The translations under genes and the position numbers were made by a program. A stretch of 64,000 nt of DNA from the NCBI GenBank assembly GCA_963845495.1, contig CAWJTH010000066.1:1-64000 (forward strand), in the 5' to 3' direction. The notes under the pieces are model-generated. The model saw nothing but the letters and a program-made list of their open reading frames with translations. It was not told where the DNA came from and searched no databases. The stretch is from JAZKFT01 sp963845495. GTDB taxonomy: Bacteria; Bacteroidota; Bacteroidia; Chitinophagales; Chitinophagaceae. Below are positions 41,972 through 50,025 of this stretch, piece by piece; positions within the stretch are counted from its first letter, which is position 1, and each line of letters begins with the position of its first letter.

Positions 41972-42808
41972 TTACCAATCCAAAGCCTCGGGTGAAGCAA
42001 GGAAAAGATTGTCTAGTTCACTATCTATTTTTGAGAGGATCTTTCTTTTGTGCCAACGTTGCATTTCTTTCCAAACCGTCGGATGGCATTCTTGTTGTAA
42101 GTTCTCAATTAAACCTTCTAACACTTGGAAATTAGCGCCCTTTAATTTTTTATCTGTATAAACGTAAAGACGTGATTTGTAATTTTCAAACGCTGTTTTT
42201 CGAGCTATGCGCAGGTATTCTCTTTGTTCATTTAATCGAAGAATCTTATTAAATGTATAATCTGCTTTTAAATATTCATCTGTTCCCTTTTGTGCAATTA
42301 TTACAAATTTGAATGTAGAACTTATATCTAAAATGCAATAATCCATCGGATCTTCAAATCTAGGATTAATAAGTACTGGCTTACCATTGATCGGTTCAAT
42401 TAATTCTTCACCAACTTTTACATTTAACAGTTCAAGGGCTCCATTATCATCTCTAAAAACAGCAAATTGGTTATTTTTTGGACCGTTACACGTTCCGCAA
42501 GCGTACACATAGTTTTCCCATTCAAAACATTTTTCTGGATATAAGGCTTTTGGACAAATATGTTCTACTTCATCCGCCTTTGAATCTTCGCAATACACGC
42601 ATCTTTCTGCACCACTGCACAATTCAATTAGCTTGGTTTTTACTTTATTAAAAGTGGGGTTGCCTTTTCTATTTTTATTTTCGAAAGAGATTTTAGCTTT
42701 AATAATTTTTTCTTGAAATGTACCAAGCCTATCTATTTCGTTTTGCCAAGCTTTTAATTTGTCCATTACATCTTGCTCAGGCAAAATATCTTCTCTCAGT
42801 TTAATCAT
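41972..42808 (-). CDS. ptuB: Septu-like HNH endonuclease (PtuB type)
   Basis: 278 residues. The HNH zinc-finger nuclease core is at 70-111: Cys70-x2-Cys73, Val-Glu-His83-Ile-Cys-Pro-Lys, Trp97-Glu-Asn99, then Cys104-Gly-Thr-Cys107-Asn-Gly-Pro-Lys. This block matches the PtuB/TIGR02646 family associated with Septu and with retron Ec78 effectors. Helices follow the core (Asn-Glu-Gln-Arg-Glu-Tyr-Leu-Arg-Ile). The start overlaps the ATPase stop by four bases (ATGA), showing coupling. In Septu, PtuB is the nuclease controlled by the PtuA ATPase. All metal and catalytic residues are visible, so it is likely active. Confidence 0.85.
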   Translation of the reverse strand: MIKLREDILPEQDVMDKLKAWQNEIDRLGTFQEKIIKAKISFENKNRKGNPTFNKVKTKLIELCSGAERCVYCEDSKADEVEHICPKALYPEKCFEWENYVYACGTCNGPKNNQFAVFRDDNGALELLNVKVGEELIEPINGKPVLINPRFEDPMDYCILDISSTFKFVIIAQKGTDEYLKADYTFNKILRLNEQREYLRIARKTAFENYKSRLYVYTDKKLKGANFQVLEGLIENLQQECHPTVWKEMQRWHKRKILSKIDSELDNLFLASPEALDW

Positions 42809-44091
42809 TTTAACTTTGTTGATTCTGTTGGAAAAAATGATTGCAATCGCTCACGCTCATTTTCTTCGTCTTGGGTGATGGTTTCGAATACTGATTTAAT
42901 ATTTAGTTCAGCAAGTTCATTTAACTTTTCATCCGATTCTTTAGAAATACTCACATTTTTACCAAACAATTCCGTTCCATAAGCGTCCAATACATTTCCA
43001 TAAATAAGTCTTTCCCTATCTATGCCCGTTACTTCTCCGGAAATTTGGTCGGAGCCAGATACAGCTAACCGCCAAATACTTCCATTTTCACCACAAGCCC
43101 TACAAATCAATGGACTATGTGTGGTAACAATAAATTGAATATTGGGAAAATATTTTGTAAACCATTGGCCAATACGAGCTTGCCAAGTTGGATGTAAATG
43201 AGCATCTATTTCATCTATTAAAACTACTCCTGTAACTGGGATAGTCATTTTACCTTTATGAATATCTATAAAAATGTCATCTGAATTGAAAGTTTCTACC
43301 ATTTGTCTGATCAATTCAAGCGTAAGACTAAGAATTGATCGATAGCCATCACTTAGTTTGTTTATATCAACTTCAACGTCTTTTATATCCTTAAAAAATA
43401 CACCTTCGGAATCAATACGTGATAGTTTTACGCCATTCGGCAAAAAGTCTTCTGAGTTAATTAATTTTTTTATTTCGTTTATTATCAGTCCTTTTTTTTT
43501 ATTTTCTAATACTTTAAACTGCAAACTTTTCAACCAATTTAACACTTCAGATAAAGCAACATCCTCCCCAAATAAGGATAAATGTGCCGCCAATTTTTTA
43601 AATGATAAATTTTTAAAAAATTCTTCCCATTGATAGCTACCGCCACTTAATCTTCTAAATGGTCCAAAACCAGAAGAAAACCATTTACTTGCTGGCCCCA
43701 TTATTTTTGAATAGTCACTTTCTGCAAAACTTGAAGAATTATTAAATTCTAATAGCACTATTCCATTATTGTAACGGTCAATTAAATTCAATCCAATATG
43801 AATATAATCTTTGTGATTGAGCTTTACGAATCCTATTAATTCTTCTCCGATTATTTGAAGGCTAATATGACCCATTCTTGTTTTATCTAACAGCCAATCT
43901 TTCCAATTTAAACGAAGGCCATTTGCTTGTATTTCTCCCATCAAAGCTAACGCTATGCACTGAATAAGGGTTGTCTTGCCACTACCATTATCACCAATTA
44001 AAACATGCCAACCTTCTTTGTTTCTAAAATCTATAAAGAAATCAGGAGGAAAGGAACGGATATTTCTTAGATGTACTTGTTTGATATACAT
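42805..44091 (-). CDS. ptuA: Septu-like ATPase (PtuA type, AAA_15/OLD-like ABC ATPase)
   Basis: 428 residues from the ATG at 44091, which gives the canonical Met-Tyr-Ile-Lys-Gln-Val-His-Leu-Arg-Asn start; the 36-residue upstream extension would run back into the aminotransferase promoter. Walker A Gly-Asp-Asn-Gly-Ser-Gly-Lys-Thr is at 33-40. The ABC signature-like Leu-Ser-Asp-Gly-Tyr is at 246-250, Walker B Val-Val-Leu-Ile-Asp-Glu at 289-294, Asp-Ala-His-Leu-His-Pro follows, and the switch His325 lies in Thr-Thr-His-Ser-Pro. This is the SMC-like single-chain ATPase type. With the overlapping HNH gene it forms a two-gene Septu-type anti-phage operon. No reverse transcriptase or msr/msd is seen nearby, so it is not a retron. 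Confidence 0.85.
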   Translation of the reverse strand: MYIKQVHLRNIRSFPPDFFIDFRNKEGWHVLIGDNGSGKTTLIQCIALALMGEIQANGLRLNWKDWLLDKTRMGHISLQIIGEELIGFVKLNHKDYIHIGLNLIDRYNNGIVLLEFNNSSSFAESDYSKIMGPASKWFSSGFGPFRRLSGGSYQWEEFFKNLSFKKLAAHLSLFGEDVALSEVLNWLKSLQFKVLENKKKGLIINEIKKLINSEDFLPNGVKLSRIDSEGVFFKDIKDVEVDINKLSDGYRSILSLTLELIRQMVETFNSDDIFIDIHKGKMTIPVTGVVLIDEIDAHLHPTWQARIGQWFTKYFPNIQFIVTTHSPLICRACGENGSIWRLAVSGSDQISGEVTGIDRERLIYGNVLDAYGTELFGKNVSISKESDEKLNELAELNIKSVFETITQDEENERERLQSFFPTESTKLK

Positions 44092-44110
44092 AATTATAAT
44101 TTCTACTTTA

Positions 44111-44118
44111 CAAATATA
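44111..44118 (-). promoter_or_regulatory. Predicted -7 box of the Septu operon
   Basis: Minus-strand TATATTTG matches TAnnTTTG exactly and ends 19 bases before the ptuA ATG, in the 53-base gap between the divergent ptuA and aminotransferase genes. Confidence 0.5.
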
Positions 44119-44144
44119 CCACAACAAAAATCCATTTTTGCAGC

Positions 44145-45431
44145 ATGACCAACCGTCAACTTTTTTTATCGCACGTTGCCCAAACCAGCCCAGCACCAAT
44201 CGGCCTCGAAATTGTAAAAGCCAAAGGCTGTAGTTTGTGGGATGTGGACGGTAAAGAATACATCGACCTGATTGCCGGATTTAGCGTTAGCAATATTGGC
44301 CATGGCAACCAAGCGGTGATCGATGCCATCACCCACCAAATAAACCAGCACATGCATTTAATGGTATATGGTGAAATTATCCAAAGTCCGCAGGTAAAAT
44401 ATGCCAAACGTTTGACTGAATTTTTGCCCCAACACCTTGATTGTGTTTATTTTACCAACAGCGGCACCGAAGCAACAGAAGGTGCCATGAAGTTAGCCAA
44501 GCGTTTTACCGGACGAACACAAATGATAGCTTTTAAAAACAGTTACCATGGCAGCACGCAAGGCGCATTAAGTATTATGGGCAATGAATATTTTCGCAAT
44601 GCTTACCGGCCATTGTTGCCAGATATTTTGCACCTTGATTTTAATGATGTTGCCTGCATCGACCAAATTACCCATAAAACGGCTTGCGTAATCATGGAAA
44701 CCGTGCAGGCTGAGGCTGGTGTTGTACAGCCAAGCTCCGCTTGGATCCAAGCCATTCGTAAAAAATGTACTGAAACGGGAACTATGTTAGTGCTTGACGA
44801 AATACAAACCGGCTTCGGCCGAACTGGAACTTTATGGGCTTTCGAACAATTTGGCATTGTGCCAGATATTTTATTGCTGGGCAAAGCTTTGGGCGGCGGC
44901 ATGCCGCTGGGCGCTTTTATTTCGTCTCAAGCAATTATGAACACGCTAACATTCAATCCGGTGTTGGGCCATATCAGCACTTTTGCAGGCCATCCGGTAA
45001 GTTGTGCCGCGGGGTTGGCTGCTTTTGAAGAATTAATACGGATGGCGGATGGCAGATGGCGGATGGCGGAAAGCAGGTTGACGGTTGACAGTTTACAGTT
45101 GACAGAGATACAAGTATTTACAGTCAAACAACCGCCATCTACCATCCACCATCTACAATTTGTTTCAGCAAAAGAAAAATTGTTCCACCAACTGCTCATC
45201 CACCCCAAAATAAAAAAAATAAGAAGTGCCGGATTGCTAATGGCCATTGAGTTTGATTGTTTTGAAACCAACCACGCCATCATACAAAAATGTTTACAAA
45301 ACGGAATAATCACCGACTGGTTTTTATTTGGTAGCCAATGTATGCGCATTGCGCCGCCGTTGATTATTTCGGAAGATGAAATAAGAAAAGCTTGTGGAAT
45401 AATATTGGAAGCTTGCGAAACCAGTAAATAA
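44145..45431 (+). CDS. Class III pyridoxal-phosphate aminotransferase
   Basis: 428 residues. Blocks: Gly-Ile-Gly-His-Gly-Asn-like entry, Phe-Thr-Asn-Ser-Gly-Thr-Glu-Ala near 103-110 (phosphate binding) and Tyr-His-Gly-Ser at 134-137. Val-Leu-Asp-Glu-Ile-Gln-Thr-Gly-Phe-Gly-Arg-Thr-Gly comes at 216-228. Catalytic Lys247 lies in Leu-Gly-Lys-Ala-Leu-Gly-Gly-Gly. It is related to ArgD, GabT and BioA; substrate cannot be fixed. Residues about 299-338 (Met-Ala-Asp-Gly-Arg-Trp-Arg-Met-Ala and following) are encoded by GGATGGCGGATGGC and GTTGACAGTTTACAG repeats and look like an in-frame insertion. The stop codon lies in a perfect 32-bp inverted repeat. Without the insertion length would be about 388, usual for the family. 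Confidence 0.9.
   Translation: MTNRQLFLSHVAQTSPAPIGLEIVKAKGCSLWDVDGKEYIDLIAGFSVSNIGHGNQAVIDAITHQINQHMHLMVYGEIIQSPQVKYAKRLTEFLPQHLDCVYFTNSGTEATEGAMKLAKRFTGRTQMIAFKNSYHGSTQGALSIMGNEYFRNAYRPLLPDILHLDFNDVACIDQITHKTACVIMETVQAEAGVVQPSSAWIQAIRKKCTETGTMLVLDEIQTGFGRTGTLWAFEQFGIVPDILLLGKALGGGMPLGAFISSQAIMNTLTFNPVLGHISTFAGHPVSCAAGLAAFEELIRMADGRWRMAESRLTVDSLQLTEIQVFTVKQPPSTIHHLQFVSAKEKLFHQLLIHPKIKKIRSAGLLMAIEFDCFETNHAIIQKCLQNGIITDWFLFGSQCMRIAPPLIISEDEIRKACGIILEACETSK
45039..45156. repeat. GGATGGCGGATGGC array and its inverted mate inside the aminotransferase
   Basis: CGGATGGC units at 45039-45069 are mirrored by CCGCCATCTACCATCC-type sequence at 45132-45156 (about 20 of 25 positions paired). Between them lies a GTTGACAGTTTACAGTTGAC array. 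Similar GATGGCGG/GATGACGG words occur between the jet genes. Confidence 0.75.
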
Positions 45432-45498
45432 GTAAATGGGTAATTAGGTAATTGGTGGAACAAAACCCAATTACCTAATTACCCATTTACTTATTTAC
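45424..45498. repeat. GTAAAT/GTAATT inverted repeat, copy 4 (perfect 32-bp arms)
   Basis: 45424-45455 and 45467-45498 are exact reverse complements with an 11-base loop. The stop codon of the aminotransferase (45429-45431) is in the left arm, and the convergent YtxH-like gene ends four bases after the right arm. Confidence 0.92.
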
Positions 45499-45501
45499 CT
45501 T

Positions 45502-45798
45502 CTACGAAGTAGGTGGCGTTGTCGGTTCCGTTTTTTTGCCAAACAAATTGTTCAACATTTCTTCCGCTTGTGGGAAATGTTCTTTCAAGGCATCGGCGCC
45601 TTTTTCTTTCAGATCATTAAAATAATCTTTGGCTTTATCGGCGGCGGCTTCGGCATCGTTTTGCAAGCCTTGTGCTTTTGCTTTTAAATTATCACTCATT
45701 TTTTGCTTTTCTTCATCCGTCATGCTCATGTATTTGTGAATAGCCAATCCTGCTGCAGCACCCAATAAAAAGGTAGCAATGTGTTTTCCGAAAAACAT
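45502..45798 (-). CDS. YtxH domain-containing small membrane protein
   Basis: 98 residues. One glycine-rich membrane helix (about 5-22, Thr-Phe-Leu-Leu-Gly-Ala-Ala-Ala-Gly-Leu-Ala) is followed by a charged helical tail with Asp-Asn-Leu-Lys-Ala-Lys-Ala-Gln-Gly-Leu and Lys-Asp-Tyr-Phe-Asn-Asp-Leu-Lys. This YtxH/gas-vesicle-like pattern is widespread in Bacteroidota and Firmicutes and often stress induced; molecular role unknown. Confidence 0.78.
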   Translation of the reverse strand: MFFGKHIATFLLGAAAGLAIHKYMSMTDEEKQKMSDNLKAKAQGLQNDAEAAADKAKDYFNDLKEKGADALKEHFPQAEEMLNNLFGKKTEPTTPPTS

Positions 45799-45831
45799 AT
45801 TTATAAATTTAGGAAAACAAGGTAAGTGAAA

Positions 45832-45985
45832 ATGGATAATTGATAATGGGTTAATGGATAATTATAACAATTTAGATTTTTTTATAACATACGACTTGCT
45901 CTATATCGTTCATTATCATTATCCATCAATTCATTATTCATTGTTCATTTGGCCATTATCCATTAATTCTTATCCATTATCCATT
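45832..45985. repeat. AATGGATAATT word array before korA
   Basis: GGATAATTGATAATGG-type words at 45832-45862 are mirrored by ATTATCCATCAATTC and CCATTATCCATTAATTC words at 45917-45985, forming a long imperfect inverted repeat that occupies most of the gap. Confidence 0.65.
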
Positions 45986-45992
45986 ACCCCTT

Positions 45993-46000
45993 TATCTTTG
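45993..46000 (+). promoter_or_regulatory. Predicted -7 box of korA
   Basis: TATCTTTG matches TAnnTTTG exactly, 19 bases before the ATG at 46020. It follows directly on the AATGGATAATT array. Confidence 0.5.
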
Positions 46001-46019
46001 CCTACTTTTTTGATAGACA

Positions 46020-47882
46020 ATGAGCAGCAATCCAACGAAAACACTACAAGATGTAGTTATAAAATTTGCCGGCGATAGTGGCGACGGCATGCAATTAACA
46101 GGTACGCAATTCACTAACAATACGGCTTTGCTAGGCAACGATTTGGCTACTTTTCCTGATTTTCCGGCCGAAATACGTGCCCCAATCGGCACATTGCCCG
46201 GTGTAAGCGGTTACCAACTCCGTTTCAGTAGCGATAGGGTTTACACGCCCGGCGATATTTGTGACGTATTGGTAGTAATGAATGCGGCGGCGTTAAAGGT
46301 AAACATGAAATCCATAAAAAAAGGTGGGCGCATTATTGTGAACACTGATGGTTTCGATAGTAAAAATTTGCGATTGGCCAATTATCCAGAAGGTGTTAAT
46401 CCATTGGATGACAATAGTTTAACTAATTATGAGGTAATAAAAATTGATGTTACCAAGTTAACCCGTGAGGCCTTGAAAGACTTCCAAATGGGTACGAAAG
46501 AAAAAGATAGGGCCAAAAATATGTTTGTGTTGGGCTACTTATATTGGATGTACAACCGCGACATGGACAATACCCTTACTTTTTTGCGTGACAAATTTGG
46601 CAAGAAGGATGACATTTTGCAAAGCAACATCAAAGCCATACAAGCCGGTTATAATTATGGCGATACCACCGAAACCTTCACCACTCGCTACACGGTTGAA
46701 AAAGCCAAAATGACGCCCGGCCATTACCGCAGCATTATGGGTAACCAATCGTTAAGTTATGGTTTGATTGCCGCCTCGCAAAAAAGCGGTTTGCAATTGT
46801 TCCTTGGTTCTTATCCCATTACGCCGGCTTCTGATATTTTGCACGAATTGAGCAAACAGAAAGCTTTTGGTGTAAAAACTTTTCAGGCAGAAGATGAAAT
46901 TGCAGCTATTACCTCGGCAATCGGCGCATCTTATGGCGGCTTGTTAGGATTAACTACAACTTCTGGTCCTGGCATGGCGTTGAAAGCCGAAGCCATGGGC
47001 TTGGCAGTGATGTTGGAAATTCCGTTGTTGATCGTAAATATCCAACGTGGCGGTCCATCAACCGGATTGCCGACCAAAACGGAACAAAGCGATTTGTTGC
47101 AGGCTTATTATGGTCGTAACGGCGAATGTCCGATGCCAATAATTAGCTGCAGCACCCCAAGCGATTGTTTTGAAGTAGCTTTTGAAGCCGTCCGCATTGC
47201 GGTGCAGCACATGACGCCGGTTATTTTATTGAGCGATGGATATATTGCCAACGGTGCCGAACCTTGGAAATTTCCTGAAGAAGCTGATTTGCCCAATATC
47301 GAAGTAAAATTTAAAACTGAACTGGGCGACCACGAGGATAAATTCCAGCCTTATTTGCGGGATGAAAAATTAGCCCGGCCTTGGGCTGTGCCCGGAACGC
47401 CGGCTTTGGAACACCGCATCGGTGGTTTGGAAAAACAGAATATTACGGGCAACATTAGCTATGATCCTGATAATCACCAGTTAATGGTAAAAATCCGTCA
47501 AGAAAAAGTTGATAAAATTGCCGATTATATTCCCGAACAAAAATTGGACAACGGCCCTGAAAAAGGCAAAGTGTTGATTTTGGGTTGGGGCAGTACTTAT
47601 GGCGCTATTAAAACCGCTGTTACTGAATTATTGGCGGAAGGTTATGCAGTGGCGCATGCGCATTTACGTTATGTACGTCCGTTCCCAAAAAATTTGGGTC
47701 AAATCCTTAAAAATTATGAACATGTGTTGATTCCAGAAATCAATAACGGCCAACTTATAAAAATTATCCGCGACCAATATTTAGTAGATGCTAAAGGCTA
47801 TAACAAAATAATGGGCGTGCCTATTACCAAAGGCGAATTAATAGACACGGTGAAAAAAATGCTTCACGTACAAGTGTATTAA
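46020..47882 (+). CDS. korA: 2-oxoacid:ferredoxin oxidoreductase, fused gamma-alpha subunit (KorA type)
   Basis: 620 residues. The N-terminal gamma-like domain (about 10-200) starts Ile-Lys-Phe-Ala-Gly-Asp-Ser-Gly-Asp-Gly-Met-Gln. The alpha domain has Gly-Ser-Tyr-Pro-Ile-Thr-Pro-Ala-Ser, Gln-Ala-Glu-Asp-Glu-Ile-Ala-Ala-Ile, Thr-Ser-Gly-Pro-Gly-Met and Gln-Arg-Gly-Gly-Pro-Ser-Thr-Gly-Leu-Pro-Thr. The C-terminal domain II is complete. Such proteins oxidise 2-oxoglutarate or another 2-oxoacid to acyl-CoA with ferredoxin, together with a TPP-binding beta subunit. That korB gene, normally next door, is not found upstream or downstream here. Substrate assignment to 2-oxoglutarate is by similarity only. 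Confidence 0.9.
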   Translation: MSSNPTKTLQDVVIKFAGDSGDGMQLTGTQFTNNTALLGNDLATFPDFPAEIRAPIGTLPGVSGYQLRFSSDRVYTPGDICDVLVVMNAAALKVNMKSIKKGGRIIVNTDGFDSKNLRLANYPEGVNPLDDNSLTNYEVIKIDVTKLTREALKDFQMGTKEKDRAKNMFVLGYLYWMYNRDMDNTLTFLRDKFGKKDDILQSNIKAIQAGYNYGDTTETFTTRYTVEKAKMTPGHYRSIMGNQSLSYGLIAASQKSGLQLFLGSYPITPASDILHELSKQKAFGVKTFQAEDEIAAITSAIGASYGGLLGLTTTSGPGMALKAEAMGLAVMLEIPLLIVNIQRGGPSTGLPTKTEQSDLLQAYYGRNGECPMPIISCSTPSDCFEVAFEAVRIAVQHMTPVILLSDGYIANGAEPWKFPEEADLPNIEVKFKTELGDHEDKFQPYLRDEKLARPWAVPGTPALEHRIGGLEKQNITGNISYDPDNHQLMVKIRQEKVDKIADYIPEQKLDNGPEKGKVLILGWGSTYGAIKTAVTELLAEGYAVAHAHLRYVRPFPKNLGQILKNYEHVLIPEINNGQLIKIIRDQYLVDAKGYNKIMGVPITKGELIDTVKKMLHVQVY

Positions 47883-47883
47883 G

Positions 47884-48050
47884 CAAGTACAAAGTAGTTA
47901 GATATTAGTATTTAGATAAGAAGGACAAGAAATAAATTTCTTGTCCTTTTTATTTAAAACCACTCGGCAAGCCCAGATAGTATATTAAAAATCAAATAGT
48001 TACGGTTCTATCTAACTACTAAGTACTAACTACTAACTACTAAGTACCTT
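47884..48050. repeat. AAGTACTAACTACTAAC-family inverted repeat at the VOC gene end
   Basis: AAGTACAAAGTAGTTAGAT at 47885-47903 is mirrored by ATCTAACTACTAAGTAC and ACTAACTACTAAGTACC at 48009-48048. The VOC gene stop lies within the right arm. Related words precede jetB at 5497-5525. Confidence 0.65.
47921..47953 (+). terminator. Terminator after korA
   Basis: AAGGACAAGAAAT at 47921-47933 pairs with ATTTCTTGTCCTT at 47936-47948, followed by TTTTATTT. Confidence 0.8.
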
Positions 48051-48411
48051 GCGCTAGCCACCAAACATTACCAAACGGATCTTTTAAACCGGCGCTTAAT
48101 CCATACTCCCGTTCACCGACTTCCAATGCGGAAACAGCTCCATTTGCTAACCCAAGTTCGTATGTTTTCTTTACATCCTCCACAAACAAAAACATACCGC
48201 CCGGAAAAGGTTGATACGTTTCAGTTGCATCGGCAAACATTACCGTAGCCTTACCAATCGTTATTTCGCCATGCATAATTACGCCTTCGCTTCGCGGCAC
48301 CGTTAATTGCACTTTTGCACCAAAAACTTTATCGGTAAACTCAATAAATTCATTTGCGCCTTCCACAATTAGGTAAGGCATTATCGGCAAGTAATAATTT
48401 GGCTGTTCCAT
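48040..48411 (-). CDS. VOC-family protein (glyoxalase/PhnB-like)
   Basis: 123 residues. Starts Met-Pro-Tyr-Leu-Ile-Val-Glu-Gly-Ala-Asn-Glu-Phe-Ile-Glu-Phe, then Val-Phe-Gly-Ala-Lys, Met-His-Gly-Glu-Ile-Thr-Ile-Gly, Met-Phe-Leu-Phe-Val-Glu-Asp-Val, and ends Asp-Pro-Phe-Gly-Asn-Val-Trp-Trp-Leu-Ala. This is the PhnB/YdhR-like class of vicinal-oxygen-chelate proteins. The His and Glu ligands that bind metal in glyoxalases are only partly conserved, so the activity is unknown. Confidence 0.85.
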   Translation of the reverse strand: MEQPNYYLPIMPYLIVEGANEFIEFTDKVFGAKVQLTVPRSEGVIMHGEITIGKATVMFADATETYQPFPGGMFLFVEDVKKTYELGLANGAVSALEVGEREYGLSAGLKDPFGNVWWLAQGT

Positions 48412-48492
48412 AATTTAAAGATAAAACACATTGGTAGCGAAACAAAGCAACAGCTTCATAATTTTTTTGGGTTCCTTAAACTTTTTTGTGTC

Positions 48493-48513
48493 ACGAAACG
48501 CTCCTCGTTTCGT
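48493..48513. repeat. ACGAAACG/CGTTTCGT hairpin
   Basis: Perfect inverted arms around CTCCT, followed by CGGAACGTCTCG, a word also present after the GTTCC palindrome at 51580. In the 240-base gap upstream of the M16 peptidase gene. Confidence 0.55.
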
Positions 48514-48651
48514 TTCATCGGAACGTCTCGCCTGATAAAGACTTTTATTTTGCACTCAAAAGTTTAAACAACTTCTAGATCAACCAAATCCGATTATATT
48601 TATCGCCACTTTATTTAAATTTTGCAACCTATCTTTTAAAACACCGTATAA

Positions 48652-50019
48652 ATGATGAAGTTTTCGTTTGCCATTTTGGCTTGCCTACTTACCTTTTCCA
48701 AAACGCATGCCCAGCAAAAATTGCCTGATAATATGTTTTATCAGAAACTACCCAATGGCTTGGATGTGTTGGTAGTGGAAGACAATAGCGTGCCGCTGGC
48801 CACTATTATGATTACGGTAAAAAATGGCGCTTATACCGAAACGCCTGAGTTTAACGGACTTAGCCATTTGTATGAACACATGTTTTTTAAGGCCAACAAA
48901 GATTACAGCAGCCAAGAAGCTTTTTTTAACGAAGTGGGAAAGTTGGGCATCAAATTCAATGGCACTACCAGTTTGGAAAAAGTAAATTACTTTTTTACGC
49001 TTCCGCAAAAAAACTTAAAAGCCGGATTGAAGTTTATGAATTCAGCCATCCGTTATCCCAAATTCGATAAAAAAGAAATGGAACGGGAAGATGTGGTGGT
49101 AGATGCCGAATTTCAACGGGCCGAATCAAACCCTTCTTTTGCATTGACCAATGCGATGGATCACCATCTTTGGGGCGATTTGTACAGCCGTAAAAATGTA
49201 CCGGGCACGCACGATGTGATACAATCGGCTACGCCCGATTTAATGAATGTTATTAAGGAAAAATATTATTATCCCAACAATTCGATGTTGAGCATTTCTG
49301 GCGATGTGAACCATGAAGAAGTATTTAAAACGGTTGAAAAAATCTTCGGCAATTGGTCTGCTTCCAAATTTGACCCGTTTGAAAAATGGCCGGTACCGGA
49401 ATTTAAACCGCTAGAAAAAACGGATTGCTTTATTGTGGAATCGCAAAATACCAATGTGCCAATTGTGGAAATGTGTTGGGAAGGCCCCGATACACGAAAA
49501 GATGTCCATTCAACTTATGTGGCCGATGTTTTTTCGTACATCCTTAACCAAAATTCTTCCAAGTTTAGCCAAGCGCTTTTGCAATCGGGCTTAGCCTTGC
49601 AACAAGAAATTAATTATCTTACCCTAAGCCATACCGGGCCGATTACGCTTTTTTTGGTTCCCAACCCCGATAAGGTGGAGGAATGTATGAAAGTGGTAAA
49701 ACAACAAATGGCACTTTTTGATAGCGATGATTATTGGACAGACGAACAAATTGAAACGGCCCGACGCATTTTAGAAATCCATCAAATCAGGGAACAGGAG
49801 GTCACTTCTACTTTTTCTGAAGTGCTATCTTTTTGGTGGGCATCGGCTTCGTTTGATTATTTTACTACCTACAACGACAATTTAAAAAAAGTGACAAGGG
49901 CTGATATTCAAGCTTATGTGCGCAAATATATCAAAAACCAACCGTATTGCGCCGGCCTTTTAATTAACCCCGAATTGAAAGCAAAACTAAATCCACAAAC
50001 ATTTTTTAAAGCTGATTAA
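48652..50019 (+). CDS. M16-family zinc metallopeptidase, catalytic subunit
   Basis: 455 residues. A signal peptide (about 1-20, ending Thr-His-Ala-Gln) puts it in the periplasm. The inverted zinc motif His72-Leu-Tyr-Glu75-His76 and the third ligand Glu153, exactly 77 residues later, complete the HxxEH-x76-E site. The rest has the two-lobe M16B fold (Arg-Glu-Asp-Val-Val-Val-Asp-Ala-Glu, Ile-Ser-Gly-Asp-Val). It precedes a related gene by six bases; in M16B systems the active and inactive subunits form a heterodimer that degrades peptides. Confidence 0.94.
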   Translation: MMKFSFAILACLLTFSKTHAQQKLPDNMFYQKLPNGLDVLVVEDNSVPLATIMITVKNGAYTETPEFNGLSHLYEHMFFKANKDYSSQEAFFNEVGKLGIKFNGTTSLEKVNYFFTLPQKNLKAGLKFMNSAIRYPKFDKKEMEREDVVVDAEFQRAESNPSFALTNAMDHHLWGDLYSRKNVPGTHDVIQSATPDLMNVIKEKYYYPNNSMLSISGDVNHEEVFKTVEKIFGNWSASKFDPFEKWPVPEFKPLEKTDCFIVESQNTNVPIVEMCWEGPDTRKDVHSTYVADVFSYILNQNSSKFSQALLQSGLALQQEINYLTLSHTGPITLFLVPNPDKVEECMKVVKQQMALFDSDDYWTDEQIETARRILEIHQIREQEVTSTFSEVLSFWWASASFDYFTTYNDNLKKVTRADIQAYVRKYIKNQPYCAGLLINPELKAKLNPQTFFKAD

Positions 50020-50025
50020 CCCGAC

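Noticed and set aside
41972..44199. Retron (Ec78-type) instead of stand-alone Septu
   Set aside because: No reverse transcriptase frame and no msr/msd-like inverted structure lie next to the ATPase-HNH pair; the flanks are an aminotransferase and a gamma carbonic anhydrase.
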